A DNA stretch of 64,000 nucleotides from Pusillimonas sp044464525. GTDB lineage: Bacteria; Pseudomonadota; Gammaproteobacteria; Burkholderiales; Burkholderiaceae_B. Below, piece after piece: positions 32,572 through 40,455 of the stretch. The number at the start of each line of letters is the position of its first letter. Position 1 is the stretch's first letter. Location: positions 1-64,000 of the forward strand of contig NZ_JBIQLE010000016.1 of the NCBI RefSeq assembly GCF_044464525.1. The letters run 5' to 3'. Both the position numbers and the translations under genes were made by a program. The notes under the pieces are model-generated. The model made no database searches and was not told the origin of the DNA. It saw only the letters and a program-made list of their open reading frames with translations.

Positions 32572-34209
32572 ATGGAAGCTATCGATTCCAAAGACGACTG
32601 GCAGACCGACGTAGTCATTGTGGGAGCCGGCCCGGTAGGGCTGCTGGCAGCGAACTATCTCGGAGGCCAGGGAGTACAGGTTGTCGTCCTGGAGCGCCTG
32701 GATGATCTGATCGATTATCCGCGGGGCGTGGGCATGGACGACGAATGCCTGCGCTCCTTCCAGGCGGTGGGGCTGGCAGATGCAGTCTTGCCACATACGA
32801 CACCGCTGCATTGGCTGCGTTTTGTCACCGGCAAAGGGCGCACCCTGGCGGCGTTCGAACCGGGTACCGATGAATTTGGCTGGTCGCGGCGCAATGGCTT
32901 TATTCAGCCGCTGGTGGACCGCGTCCTGCTTGAGGGGCTCTCACGCTACCCCAACGTGCGGGTTTGCTTTGGTCACGAGGTTGAAGAGCTTTATCAAGAC
33001 GAGCATTCGGTTACTGTCATGGTACAGGCCGGTGGCGCCACGCAACGCATCCATGCTCGCTATGTCGTCGGCTGCGACGGCGGTCGCAGCACAGTTAGAA
33101 AAAAACTGGGTATCGCGTTCGAAGGCGAGACAGAGCCCAATCGCTGGGTGGTTGTCGACTTGAACAATGACCCTCTGGCCACGCCGCACGCATGGGTCTA
33201 CTGCCGACCGGGACGGCCGTATGTATCGATTGCGCTACCCCACGGTGTCAGACGCTTCGAGTTCATGCTACGCGACGATGACGCCCAAGGCGACACCCTG
33301 CCGACGCACACGCTTGATACCATGCTGAAGGATGCAGGTTGCGACCCTGACCGGGTGGACATAATCCGGGCACGCGTCTACACCCACAGTGGACGCCTGG
33401 CCGCACGCTTTCGTGATCGCCGCATCGTACTGGCGGGAGACGCCGCCCACATCATGCCGGTGTGGCAAGGCCAGGGCTACAACAGTGGCATCCGCGATGC
33501 GACCAACCTTTCATGGAAGCTGGCGCTGGTGTTGAAGGGCATTGCGCACGACAGCTTGTTGGACAGCTATGAGGAAGAACGGCGCGCCCATGCCAAAGCC
33601 ATGATTGATCTTTCCGTCATGGCGGGCAAAGTCCTGTCCATCACCCATGCCGCCGGCGCGGCGTTGCGAGACGCCTTCTTTCTGATGCTTAACGTCATAC
33701 CCCCGGTCAAGCGGTATATCGTGGGAATGCGGTTCAAGCCCATGCCCCGCTACCGCCACGGCGCCCTGGTCTACCCTAACGGCGTGGACACTCGATTGCC
33801 TGTGGGAACCATGTTCATCCAGCCGCGCGTACTGCGCGCGCCAGCTGCGGCTACGGTCCTGCTGGACGAGGTGCTGGGCGACTCATTCGCCATTCTTGGC
33901 TGGGGCACAAACCCCCTGTATTGGATGTCCGACCAAACCCGGGAGCTATGGAAGCGGCTGGATGCCCGCCTGATTTCGGTATGGCCTGATACTCAACTGG
34001 GTTATCAGCTGAAGCAAAGCCCTTCTGAGGTCCAACCCGTGGGCGACCCGACAAACCGCCTCAAGGCCTGGTTCGACCGCCATAGCTGCGGAGTTGTGTT
34101 CTTGCGGCCCGACCGCTTCGTTGCCGCCATGTGCGGGCCACAACAAATCGAGGCGACCAGCCGCGCCCTGCAGGCGGCCCTGAAGCTGGAAGAAGGAGGC
34201 CAGACATGA
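32572..34209 (+). CDS. mhpA: FAD monooxygenase MhpA (3-(3-hydroxyphenyl)propionate hydroxylase)
   Basis: A 545-residue single-component aromatic hydroxylase. The FAD-binding Rossmann motif is VIVGAGPVGLLAANYL (residues 15-30). A DG-type motif follows at VGCDGGRSTVRKKLGIAF. The second FAD motif is GDAAHIMPVWQGQGYNSGI, and the MhpA-typical FQAVGLADAVLPHTTPLHWLRF is present. It hydroxylates 3-(3-hydroxyphenyl)propionate to the 2,3-dihydroxy compound. Context with mhpR, mhpC and mhpB supports the assignment. The stop overlaps the mhpB start (ATGA). Confidence 0.92.
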   Translation: MEAIDSKDDWQTDVVIVGAGPVGLLAANYLGGQGVQVVVLERLDDLIDYPRGVGMDDECLRSFQAVGLADAVLPHTTPLHWLRFVTGKGRTLAAFEPGTDEFGWSRRNGFIQPLVDRVLLEGLSRYPNVRVCFGHEVEELYQDEHSVTVMVQAGGATQRIHARYVVGCDGGRSTVRKKLGIAFEGETEPNRWVVVDLNNDPLATPHAWVYCRPGRPYVSIALPHGVRRFEFMLRDDDAQGDTLPTHTLDTMLKDAGCDPDRVDIIRARVYTHSGRLAARFRDRRIVLAGDAAHIMPVWQGQGYNSGIRDATNLSWKLALVLKGIAHDSLLDSYEEERRAHAKAMIDLSVMAGKVLSITHAAGAALRDAFFLMLNVIPPVKRYIVGMRFKPMPRYRHGALVYPNGVDTRLPVGTMFIQPRVLRAPAAATVLLDEVLGDSFAILGWGTNPLYWMSDQTRELWKRLDARLISVWPDTQLGYQLKQSPSEVQPVGDPTNRLKAWFDRHSCGVVFLRPDRFVAAMCGPQQIEATSRALQAALKLEEGGQT

Positions 34210-35177
34210 ACCAGGCGCTACTGCTTTGCCTGTCACATACACCGCTGATGGGACGGCTTGACCCTGAAATTGGGGTTGAAAATGAGGTTCGCCAAGCGAT
34301 CGGCCGGTTGGCGGAATCACTGACGCAGTTCGAACCCGAACTTATTTTTTTATTTGGCCCCGATCATTTCAATGGCTTCTTCTACGATTTGATGCCTTCT
34401 TTTTGCATCGGCGCCGCGGCCGAATCCATCGGCGACTACGATTGCCTTGCCGGCCCTTTGTCGGTACCCGCCGAACTGGCGGAGGCCTGTGTCGAAGCGA
34501 TTCAGGCCGACGGCATCGATTGCGCCATCTCACATCGAATGAGGGTCGATCATGGGTTTGCGCAGCCGCTACAACTGTTGACCGGCGGGCTAAGCAACTA
34601 CCCCGTTATTCCGATCTTCATCAATTCCGTCGCGCCACCGCTACCCACTGCGAACAGAGCCCGCCTACTGGGAGAGGCGGTGGGCCGCTATGCCGCCACA
34701 TTGAAACGGCGCGTCGTGTTCATGGCTTCGGGCGGCCTGTCACACAGCCCGCCCGTCCCCACGCTGGCTACCGCAACGCCAGAAATCGCAGCTCGTTTGA
34801 TCGACGGCCGCAACGTCACACTCGAGCAGCGAAGCGAACGAGAAGCACGAACTCTGGCCGCCGCACGACAATTCGCGACGGGCCGGTCTGATCTTCCGGC
34901 ACTCAACCCGGGGTGGGACCAGGAATTTCTTGACATGCTCGTCCGGCAAGACGCAGCAGCCCTGGATGCCCTGACCAACAAGCAGATCACCCGCGACGCC
35001 GGAAGCTCGGGGCACGAGGTGAAGACCTGGATCGCCGCCCAAGCGGCCATGGCCGCATCCACAGAAGGGAGCTACAGCGTGCGGCCCGAATACTATCGCG
35101 CGATCCCTGAATGGATCGCCGGATTTGCAGTGCTACAAGGCGGCACAGACGATTCTTATAAAGGAGACAATCCATGA
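34206..35177 (+). CDS. mhpB: Class III extradiol dioxygenase MhpB
   Basis: A 323-residue 2,3-dihydroxyphenylpropionate 1,2-dioxygenase of the LigB/class III family, using Fe(II) for meta cleavage. Candidate ligands and catalytic residues are His11 (SHTPLMG), His54 (GPDHFNGFFYD), His116 (VDHGFAQPL) and His180 (GGLSHSPPVPT), matching the spacing of E. coli MhpB His115/His179. ATG 34206 overlaps the mhpA stop; the longer frame from 34131 is inside mhpA. The stop overlaps the following binding-protein gene by four bases. Confidence 0.93.
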   Translation: MNQALLLCLSHTPLMGRLDPEIGVENEVRQAIGRLAESLTQFEPELIFLFGPDHFNGFFYDLMPSFCIGAAAESIGDYDCLAGPLSVPAELAEACVEAIQADGIDCAISHRMRVDHGFAQPLQLLTGGLSNYPVIPIFINSVAPPLPTANRARLLGEAVGRYAATLKRRVVFMASGGLSHSPPVPTLATATPEIAARLIDGRNVTLEQRSEREARTLAAARQFATGRSDLPALNPGWDQEFLDMLVRQDAAALDALTNKQITRDAGSSGHEVKTWIAAQAAMAASTEGSYSVRPEYYRAIPEWIAGFAVLQGGTDDSYKGDNP

Positions 35178-36313
35178 AGACGTATATCAAGTACCTGGCG
35201 CTTGGGCTTTGCGCAGCCCTCGCACACACGGCTCATGCTGACATCAACATCGGTATCGTAGCCTCGGCCACCGGGCCTGCCGCAGCATTGGGCACTGACA
35301 TCGAACGCACGGTCGCACTGATGCCTGCCGAAGTGGCGGGGCAAAAGGTTAACTACACGTTCCTGGATGACGCCACCGACCCCACCACGGCCGTGAAGAA
35401 CATCCATAAGCTGGTCAGCGAGAACAAAGTCGATGCCATCATCGGCCCCAACACAGTCCCGAACTCGGCCGCCATGACACCGGTGGCAAACGACAGCATG
35501 ACACCGCTTATTCTCATCGCGCCCTATGCCCCACCTGAGGACAAACGCCGTTGGGTCTTTCAATCAACACAAGATGCCGGTCTGATGGTCGACCGCGTGG
35601 TCGAAGACATCATGGATCACAAGGCGAAAACGGTGGGCTACATCGGGTTTTCCGATAGTTGGGGCGATACCGCCTACAACGAGCTGAAGAAGTCCGCCGA
35701 CAAGGCCGGTCTGGAGATCGTCGCCAACGAGCGCTATCAGCGTTCCGACACCAGCGTCACGGCGCAGGTGTTGAAACTGATTGCCGCCAAACCGGACGCC
35801 GTGTTCATAGGAGCTTCCGGCGCGCCCGCCGCCTTGCCGCAGGCACAGCTGCGCGAGCGCGGATACAAGGGCCCCATTTATCAATCTCACGGCGTCACCA
35901 GTAAAGACTTTCTGCGCGTGGGCGGCGCCAATGTCGAGGGCGCACTCATTCCTGTGGGTCCCGTACTGGTAGCCGACCAATTGCCGGACGATATCGCCGC
36001 CAAGAAAGTCGGGGTGAAGTTCAACGCGGCGTACGAAGAAAAGTATGGCGCGGGTAGTCGATCGACATTCGCGGGCTCGACGTGGGACGCATGGCTGTTG
36101 CTGCAAAACGCCATACCGGCGGCGCTTGAACACGCCAAGCCGGGCACCGTCGAATTTCGCACGGCGCTGCGCGACAACCTTGAAAACACCAAGGAACTGG
36201 TCGGCGTCAACGGCGTGTACAACATGAGCCCCACCGACCACATCGGCCTGGACGAACGGGGACGCGTCCTGATCGAGGTTCGCGATGGAAAATGGAGGTT
36301 TGTTAAGCCTTAA
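35174..36313 (+). CDS. Branched-chain-amino-acid-type periplasmic binding protein, mhp operon
   Basis: A 379-residue Leu/Ile/Val-binding-like protein. It has a signal peptide (about 1-22, ending THAHAD) and mature-domain blocks INIGIVASATGPAAALG, VNYTFLDDATDPTTAV, KVDAIIGPN and TVGYIGFSDSWGDTAYNEL. Binding proteins of this class often bind aromatic acids. It overlaps mhpB by four bases and follows AAAGGAGA, so it is almost certainly in the mhp operon and may capture the phenylpropanoid substrate. No permease or ATPase genes are adjacent; they must lie elsewhere or be shared. Paralogous to the protein at 51404-52558. Confidence 0.88.
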   Translation: MKTYIKYLALGLCAALAHTAHADINIGIVASATGPAAALGTDIERTVALMPAEVAGQKVNYTFLDDATDPTTAVKNIHKLVSENKVDAIIGPNTVPNSAAMTPVANDSMTPLILIAPYAPPEDKRRWVFQSTQDAGLMVDRVVEDIMDHKAKTVGYIGFSDSWGDTAYNELKKSADKAGLEIVANERYQRSDTSVTAQVLKLIAAKPDAVFIGASGAPAALPQAQLRERGYKGPIYQSHGVTSKDFLRVGGANVEGALIPVGPVLVADQLPDDIAAKKVGVKFNAAYEEKYGAGSRSTFAGSTWDAWLLLQNAIPAALEHAKPGTVEFRTALRDNLENTKELVGVNGVYNMSPTDHIGLDERGRVLIEVRDGKWRFVKP

Positions 36314-36434
36314 GTTGAATTGAAGCCATCCCTTCGCGGCACCGGCCAATCTGTCTGACTGAAGATTCGATATGGACTTTTGCGCATCTGTGCGCGACCA
36401 TGAGGATCCCATCCATTCATGAACGGCTTGTGCC

Positions 36435-37934
36435 ATGAGCTACCTGTACGACGAGCGCGTCGATGGCGCGCTTGCGAACCTTGACAAATCGCGGGTGCTT
36501 CGCGACCTGGGCGCCGCGATTCCGGGCCTGAAGATACTGCACTCGCCCGAACAGTTGCGCCCCTTCGAATGTGACGGTCTATCGGCCTATCGCAGCATGC
36601 CCATGCTGGCTGTGTTGCCGGACACGATAAAGCAAGTTCGCGGCGTGTTGCGCTTTGCCTCTGAATACAAAGTGCCCGTCGTCACCCGCGGCGCGGGCAC
36701 CGGCCTGTCGGGCGGCGCCATGCCGCTCGAAAAAGGCATCTTGCTGGTCATGTCGAGGTTCGACCGCATTTTGTCCATTGACCCCGAAGCCGGTATTGCA
36801 CGCGTTCAGCCCGGCGTACGCAACCTGGCCATATCCGAGGCAGCCGCCCCTTTCAGCCTGTACTACGCGCCCGACCCCTCTTCGCAAATTGCCTGCACCA
36901 TCGGCGGCAACGTGGCCGAGAATGCGGGCGGTGTTCACTGCCTTAAGTACGGGCTTACGCTGCACAATATTCTTCAAGTTACCGTGCTGACAATAGACGG
37001 AGAAGAGCTCGTGCTTGGCTCTGAGGCCTTCGATACGCCCGGCTTCGATCTGCTTGCCTTGTTTACAGGTTCGGAAGGCATGCTGGGTGTCATCACAGAG
37101 GTCACCGTGCGGCTTCTTCCCAAGCCGCCATGCGCCAAGGTATTGCTTGCCGCCTTCGACAGCGTGGAAAAGGCAGGCGCCACGGTGGCAAACATAATCG
37201 GGGCGGGCGTTATTCCGGCGGGGCTTGAAATGATGGACAATCTATCGATCCGGGCCGCCGAAGACTTCGTCGGGGCGGGTTACCCCGTCGAAGCACAAGC
37301 CATGCTTCTATGTGAACTGGACGGCGCCGAGGCCGACGTGGACGAAGACCTCGCCCGGGTCCAGCGCATACTGCGCGATTCGGGTGCGAACGAGATACGG
37401 GTGGCTCAAAGCGAAGCCGAGCGCCAACGCTTCTGGGCCGGCCGCAAGAACGCGTTTCCCGCTGTGGGCCGGATATCCCCCGACTACTACTGCATGGACG
37501 GAACAATTCCGCGTCGCGCGCTTCCAAAAGTGCTGGCACGCATCAGCCAACTATCTGAAACCTATGGGTTGCAGGTGGCAAATGTTTTCCATGCCGGTGA
37601 TGGCAACCTGCACCCGCTTATTCTCTTCGATGCCAACCAACCCGGCGAGCTTGATCGGGCCGAAAAAATCGGCGCCAGGATACTTGAGCTGTGCGTGGAA
37701 GTGGGTGGAACCATCACGGGAGAACATGGCGTGGGCCGCGAAAAAATCAACCAGATGTGCGCCCAGTTCAATAGCGAAGAAATCCTGTTCTTTCACGGAC
37801 TCAAGGCTGCGTTCGATCCCGATGGCTTGCTCAACCCCGGAAAAAACATCCCCACGCTGAATCGCTGCGCCGAATTCGGCTCAATGCACATTCATGCGGG
37901 GCAACTGCCCCATCCCGAGCTGGAGCGATTCTGA
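36435..37934 (+). CDS. glcD: Glycolate oxidase FAD subunit GlcD
   Basis: A 499-residue FAD-linked oxidase. The PCMH FAD-binding domain shows PVVTRGAGTGLSGGAMP and IGGNVAENAGGVHCLKYGLT. The C-terminal domain carries VFHAGDGNLHPLILFD and GTITGEHGVGREK, typical of GlcD and related lactate/glycolate dehydrogenases. With GlcE and GlcF it oxidises glycolate to glyoxylate and passes electrons to the membrane pool. The gene follows 121 bases without evident promoter. The stop overlaps the glcE start (TGATG). Confidence 0.95.
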   Translation: MSYLYDERVDGALANLDKSRVLRDLGAAIPGLKILHSPEQLRPFECDGLSAYRSMPMLAVLPDTIKQVRGVLRFASEYKVPVVTRGAGTGLSGGAMPLEKGILLVMSRFDRILSIDPEAGIARVQPGVRNLAISEAAAPFSLYYAPDPSSQIACTIGGNVAENAGGVHCLKYGLTLHNILQVTVLTIDGEELVLGSEAFDTPGFDLLALFTGSEGMLGVITEVTVRLLPKPPCAKVLLAAFDSVEKAGATVANIIGAGVIPAGLEMMDNLSIRAAEDFVGAGYPVEAQAMLLCELDGAEADVDEDLARVQRILRDSGANEIRVAQSEAERQRFWAGRKNAFPAVGRISPDYYCMDGTIPRRALPKVLARISQLSETYGLQVANVFHAGDGNLHPLILFDANQPGELDRAEKIGARILELCVEVGGTITGEHGVGREKINQMCAQFNSEEILFFHGLKAAFDPDGLLNPGKNIPTLNRCAEFGSMHIHAGQLPHPELERF

Positions 37935-39001
37935 TGCCCTCTGCTTTTCCTGAGAAAGACGACTCGATACGCTTGGTCGATCAGGTTCACAAGGCCCTGG
38001 AAGCAAAGCAGGCCCTGCGCATACGCGGAGGCGACAGCAAGGCCTTCCTGGGCCGGCCGGTACAGGCGATTGAAATTGATACGCGGTCACATACCGGGGT
38101 TGTGCATTACGACCCCACCGAATTGGTCGTGACCGTGCGCGCGGGCACGCCGGTATCGAAACTGAACACATTGCTGGCGGCCAATGGCCAGCACCTGCCG
38201 CCGGAAGCCCCTGATTTCAACGGCCGGGCAACGGTAGGCGGGATGGTGGCCGGCGCGCTGGCCGGTCCGCGCCGCCCGTGGGCCGGCTCGGTGCGCGACC
38301 ATGTGCTGGGCTGCCGCGTAATCGACGGCCAGGGGCGGCATATGCGCTTTGGCGGCGAGGTCATGAAGAACGTCGCGGGCTACGATTTTTCGCGGCTGAT
38401 GGCAGGCAGCCACGGCTGCCTTGGGCTTATTACCGAAGTGTCATTGAAGGTGCTTCCTTTACCACGTAAAACCTTCAGCCTGGCACTGGAAATCGAGCCC
38501 AAAGCGGCGATGAAGCTGCTTGCTCAATGGCGAAGCAAGGCAATGCCGATCAGCGGAGCTTTCCATTGGAAGCAGCGTCTGCATCTGCGCCTGGAAGGCG
38601 GCGAGGCGATCGTCGATGCCGCCCGGATGCAACTGGGCGGCGAGGAAACCTCCCCAGGCATCTGGACCGATCTTCGCGAACGCCGCCTTGCATTTTTCGA
38701 CTCCGCCATGCCATTGTGGAGACTGTCGGTGCCGTGGCAGGCGCCGCTCCTTCCGCTGCCGGGCCAAATTTTGCTGGATTGGGCAGGCGCACAGCGATGG
38801 CTGACCAGCGATGCTTCGCCGCAAGACATTCGCTCAGCGGCCCAATCGCTGGGCGGCCATGCCACATGCTATACGCCGAAGGCATCCGACAGCCCCTTCC
38901 AGCCTTTGCCAGAGGTGCTCATGCGGTTTCATCGCAGCCTGAAAAAGCAGGTGGACCCTCAGCACATGTTCAACCCCGGCCGCATGTATGCCGGCCTGTA
39001 G
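37934..39001 (+). CDS. glcE: Glycolate oxidase FAD-binding subunit GlcE
   Basis: A 355-residue FAD-binding subunit. The PCMH half shows LRIRGGDSKAFLG near the N-terminus, then ATVGGMVAGALAGPRRPW, GSVRDHVLGCRVIDG and FGGEVMKNVAGYDFSRLMAG. The C-terminus ends MFNPGRMYAGL as in the family. It is the second subunit of the GlcDEF complex. It starts on the last base of glcD and is followed by glcF after 9 bases. Confidence 0.94.
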   Translation: MPSAFPEKDDSIRLVDQVHKALEAKQALRIRGGDSKAFLGRPVQAIEIDTRSHTGVVHYDPTELVVTVRAGTPVSKLNTLLAANGQHLPPEAPDFNGRATVGGMVAGALAGPRRPWAGSVRDHVLGCRVIDGQGRHMRFGGEVMKNVAGYDFSRLMAGSHGCLGLITEVSLKVLPLPRKTFSLALEIEPKAAMKLLAQWRSKAMPISGAFHWKQRLHLRLEGGEAIVDAARMQLGGEETSPGIWTDLRERRLAFFDSAMPLWRLSVPWQAPLLPLPGQILLDWAGAQRWLTSDASPQDIRSAAQSLGGHATCYTPKASDSPFQPLPEVLMRFHRSLKKQVDPQHMFNPGRMYAGL

Positions 39002-39010
39002 AAAAAGATC

Positions 39011-40240
39011 ATGCAAACCAACCTCAGCGAATGGGCGAAAAGCCTGCCCCGTGCCGAAGAAGCTGAACGCATCCTGCGAAGCTGTGTCCATTGCGGCTTC
39101 TGTAACGCCACCTGTCCCACCTACCTGGAGCTGGGCGACGAACTGGATGGACCGCGTGGGCGCATTTACCTGATCAAGAGCTTCCTCGAAGGAGGCGAAG
39201 CCACGGCAACAACGCAACAGCATCTGGACCGCTGTCTTACTTGCCGGAACTGTGAAACCACCTGTCCGTCGGGCGTCCAATACCACACCCTGCTGGACAT
39301 AGGCCGCGAACAGATCGAGCAGCGCGTATCCCGGCCGCTGCCACAGCGACTGCTGCGCGGCGCCCTGCGCTTCGTCGTGCCGCGTCGCCGGATTTTCGGC
39401 GCGTTGCTGCGTACGGGGCAAACAATGCGCGGCCTGCTTCCCGCCGCGCTGCGCGACAAGATCCCGCCTCGCGCCCTGGCGCCGGGGCGCCGCCCCGCGC
39501 CGCGCCATACCCGCAAAATGCTCATGCTGGAGGGCTGCGTCCAGCCCTCACTGTCCCCGAACACCAATGCAGCAGCCGCACGAGTGCTTGACCAACTGGG
39601 CATCAGCATCGTCGACGCCGGCCGCGCAGGCTGTTGCGGCGCCACCGACTACCACCTGAACGGCCAGAAAAAAGGCCTGGACCGCGCCCGCCGCAACATC
39701 GACGCCTGGTGGCCGGCCATTGAAGCCGGCGCAGAAGCCGTTGTTCAGACCGCCAGCGGCTGCGGCGCCTTCGTGAAAGAGTACGGCCATCTGCTGCGCC
39801 ACGACCCGGCCTATGCACACAAGGCCGAGCGGGTCAGCGCGCTCGGCCTGGATATCGCCCAGGTACTTGGCGCCGAACCTCTGCAAAGCGTGGCCTTGCC
39901 TGGACCGGAAAAAATCGCCTTCCATTGTCCCTGTACGCTTCAGCACGCCCAAAAACTCGGGGGCAGCGTCGAAGGCATTCTGACCCGCCTCGGCTTCGAG
40001 CTGACGCCGACGCCCGACGCCCATCTTTGCTGCGGTTCGGCCGGCACGTATTCCGTCACCGAGCCGGGCTTGGCCGCCACCTTGCGGCGCAACAAGATCG
40101 ACGCCCTGGAAAGCGGCGGGCCCGATCTCATCGCCACCGCAAACATTGGCTGCCAAATCCATTTGGCGGGGGTGGCCCGCAAACCCGTGCGCCACTGGGT
40201 AGAACTGGTGGATGCCCGCCTTTCCGGACCTCGGCCGTAA
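39011..40240 (+). CDS. glcF: Glycolate oxidase iron-sulfur subunit GlcF
   Basis: A 409-residue protein with two N-terminal 4Fe-4S ferredoxin motifs (CVHCGFCNATCPT at about 27-39 and CLTCRNCETTCPS at about 75-87). It also has two CCG-type (heterodisulfide-reductase-like) domains: GCCGATDYHLNG and FHCPCTLQHAQKLGG with CCGSAGTYS. It transfers electrons from the flavin subunits to quinone. Last gene of the glcDEF operon. Confidence 0.95.
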   Translation: MQTNLSEWAKSLPRAEEAERILRSCVHCGFCNATCPTYLELGDELDGPRGRIYLIKSFLEGGEATATTQQHLDRCLTCRNCETTCPSGVQYHTLLDIGREQIEQRVSRPLPQRLLRGALRFVVPRRRIFGALLRTGQTMRGLLPAALRDKIPPRALAPGRRPAPRHTRKMLMLEGCVQPSLSPNTNAAAARVLDQLGISIVDAGRAGCCGATDYHLNGQKKGLDRARRNIDAWWPAIEAGAEAVVQTASGCGAFVKEYGHLLRHDPAYAHKAERVSALGLDIAQVLGAEPLQSVALPGPEKIAFHCPCTLQHAQKLGGSVEGILTRLGFELTPTPDAHLCCGSAGTYSVTEPGLAATLRRNKIDALESGGPDLIATANIGCQIHLAGVARKPVRHWVELVDARLSGPRP

Positions 40241-40264
40241 AAAATTTGTAACGCGGGAAACACC

Positions 40265-40294
40265 TTGACATGGGCCGCGCGCCCTAACTACTAT
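40265..40294 (+). promoter_or_regulatory. Promoter of the autotransporter gene
   Basis: TTGACA (40265-40270) and TACTAT (40289-40294) are separated by 18 bases. The predicted start near 40301 gives a leader of about 155 bases before the ATG at 40456. Confidence 0.6.
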
Positions 40295-40316
40295 CCCCAG
40301 AGATTTTGTCGCAAGC

Positions 40317-40429
40317 CGACACGCTGTTTTTCTTCCGGGCCGCCCAAGGCAAACAGGTCGAAAAAAAAGCCTCAAGGCGTAGCGTGAGGGCGCTTTTGTC
40401 TTTTGAACCTGGGTGTGCCGTAAGCACCC
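40317..40429 (+). promoter_or_regulatory. Structured leader with three hairpins, possible attenuator
   Basis: Three inverted repeats follow one another in the untranslated leader. Hairpin 1 pairs CGAC/CTGTTT (40317-40329) with AAACAG/GTCG (40351-40360), with a bulge. Hairpin 2 pairs AAAAG/CCTCA (40365-40374) with TGAGG (40385-40389) and CTTTT (40393-40397), and runs into a T-rich stretch (to 40404) like a terminator. Hairpin 3 pairs GGGTG (40411-40415) with CACCC (40425-40429). This may be a terminator for glcDEF, an attenuator for the autotransporter, or a mRNA-stability element. Confidence 0.5.
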
Positions 40430-40455
40430 GTTGTCACTGAGCCAGAGTTACGCCC

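Noticed and set aside
39548..40375. 275-codon frame on the - strand opposite glcF
   Set aside because: Overlaps glcF iron-sulfur coding sequence on the opposite strand and has no family signal.
40340..40400. Cyclic-di-GMP-type riboswitch suggested by GGCAAAC, GAAA and AAAGCC fragments in the autotransporter leader
   Set aside because: The second stem of the GAAA hairpin and the GACGC segment are missing, and the region folds better as three simple hairpins; kept only as an undefined structured leader.
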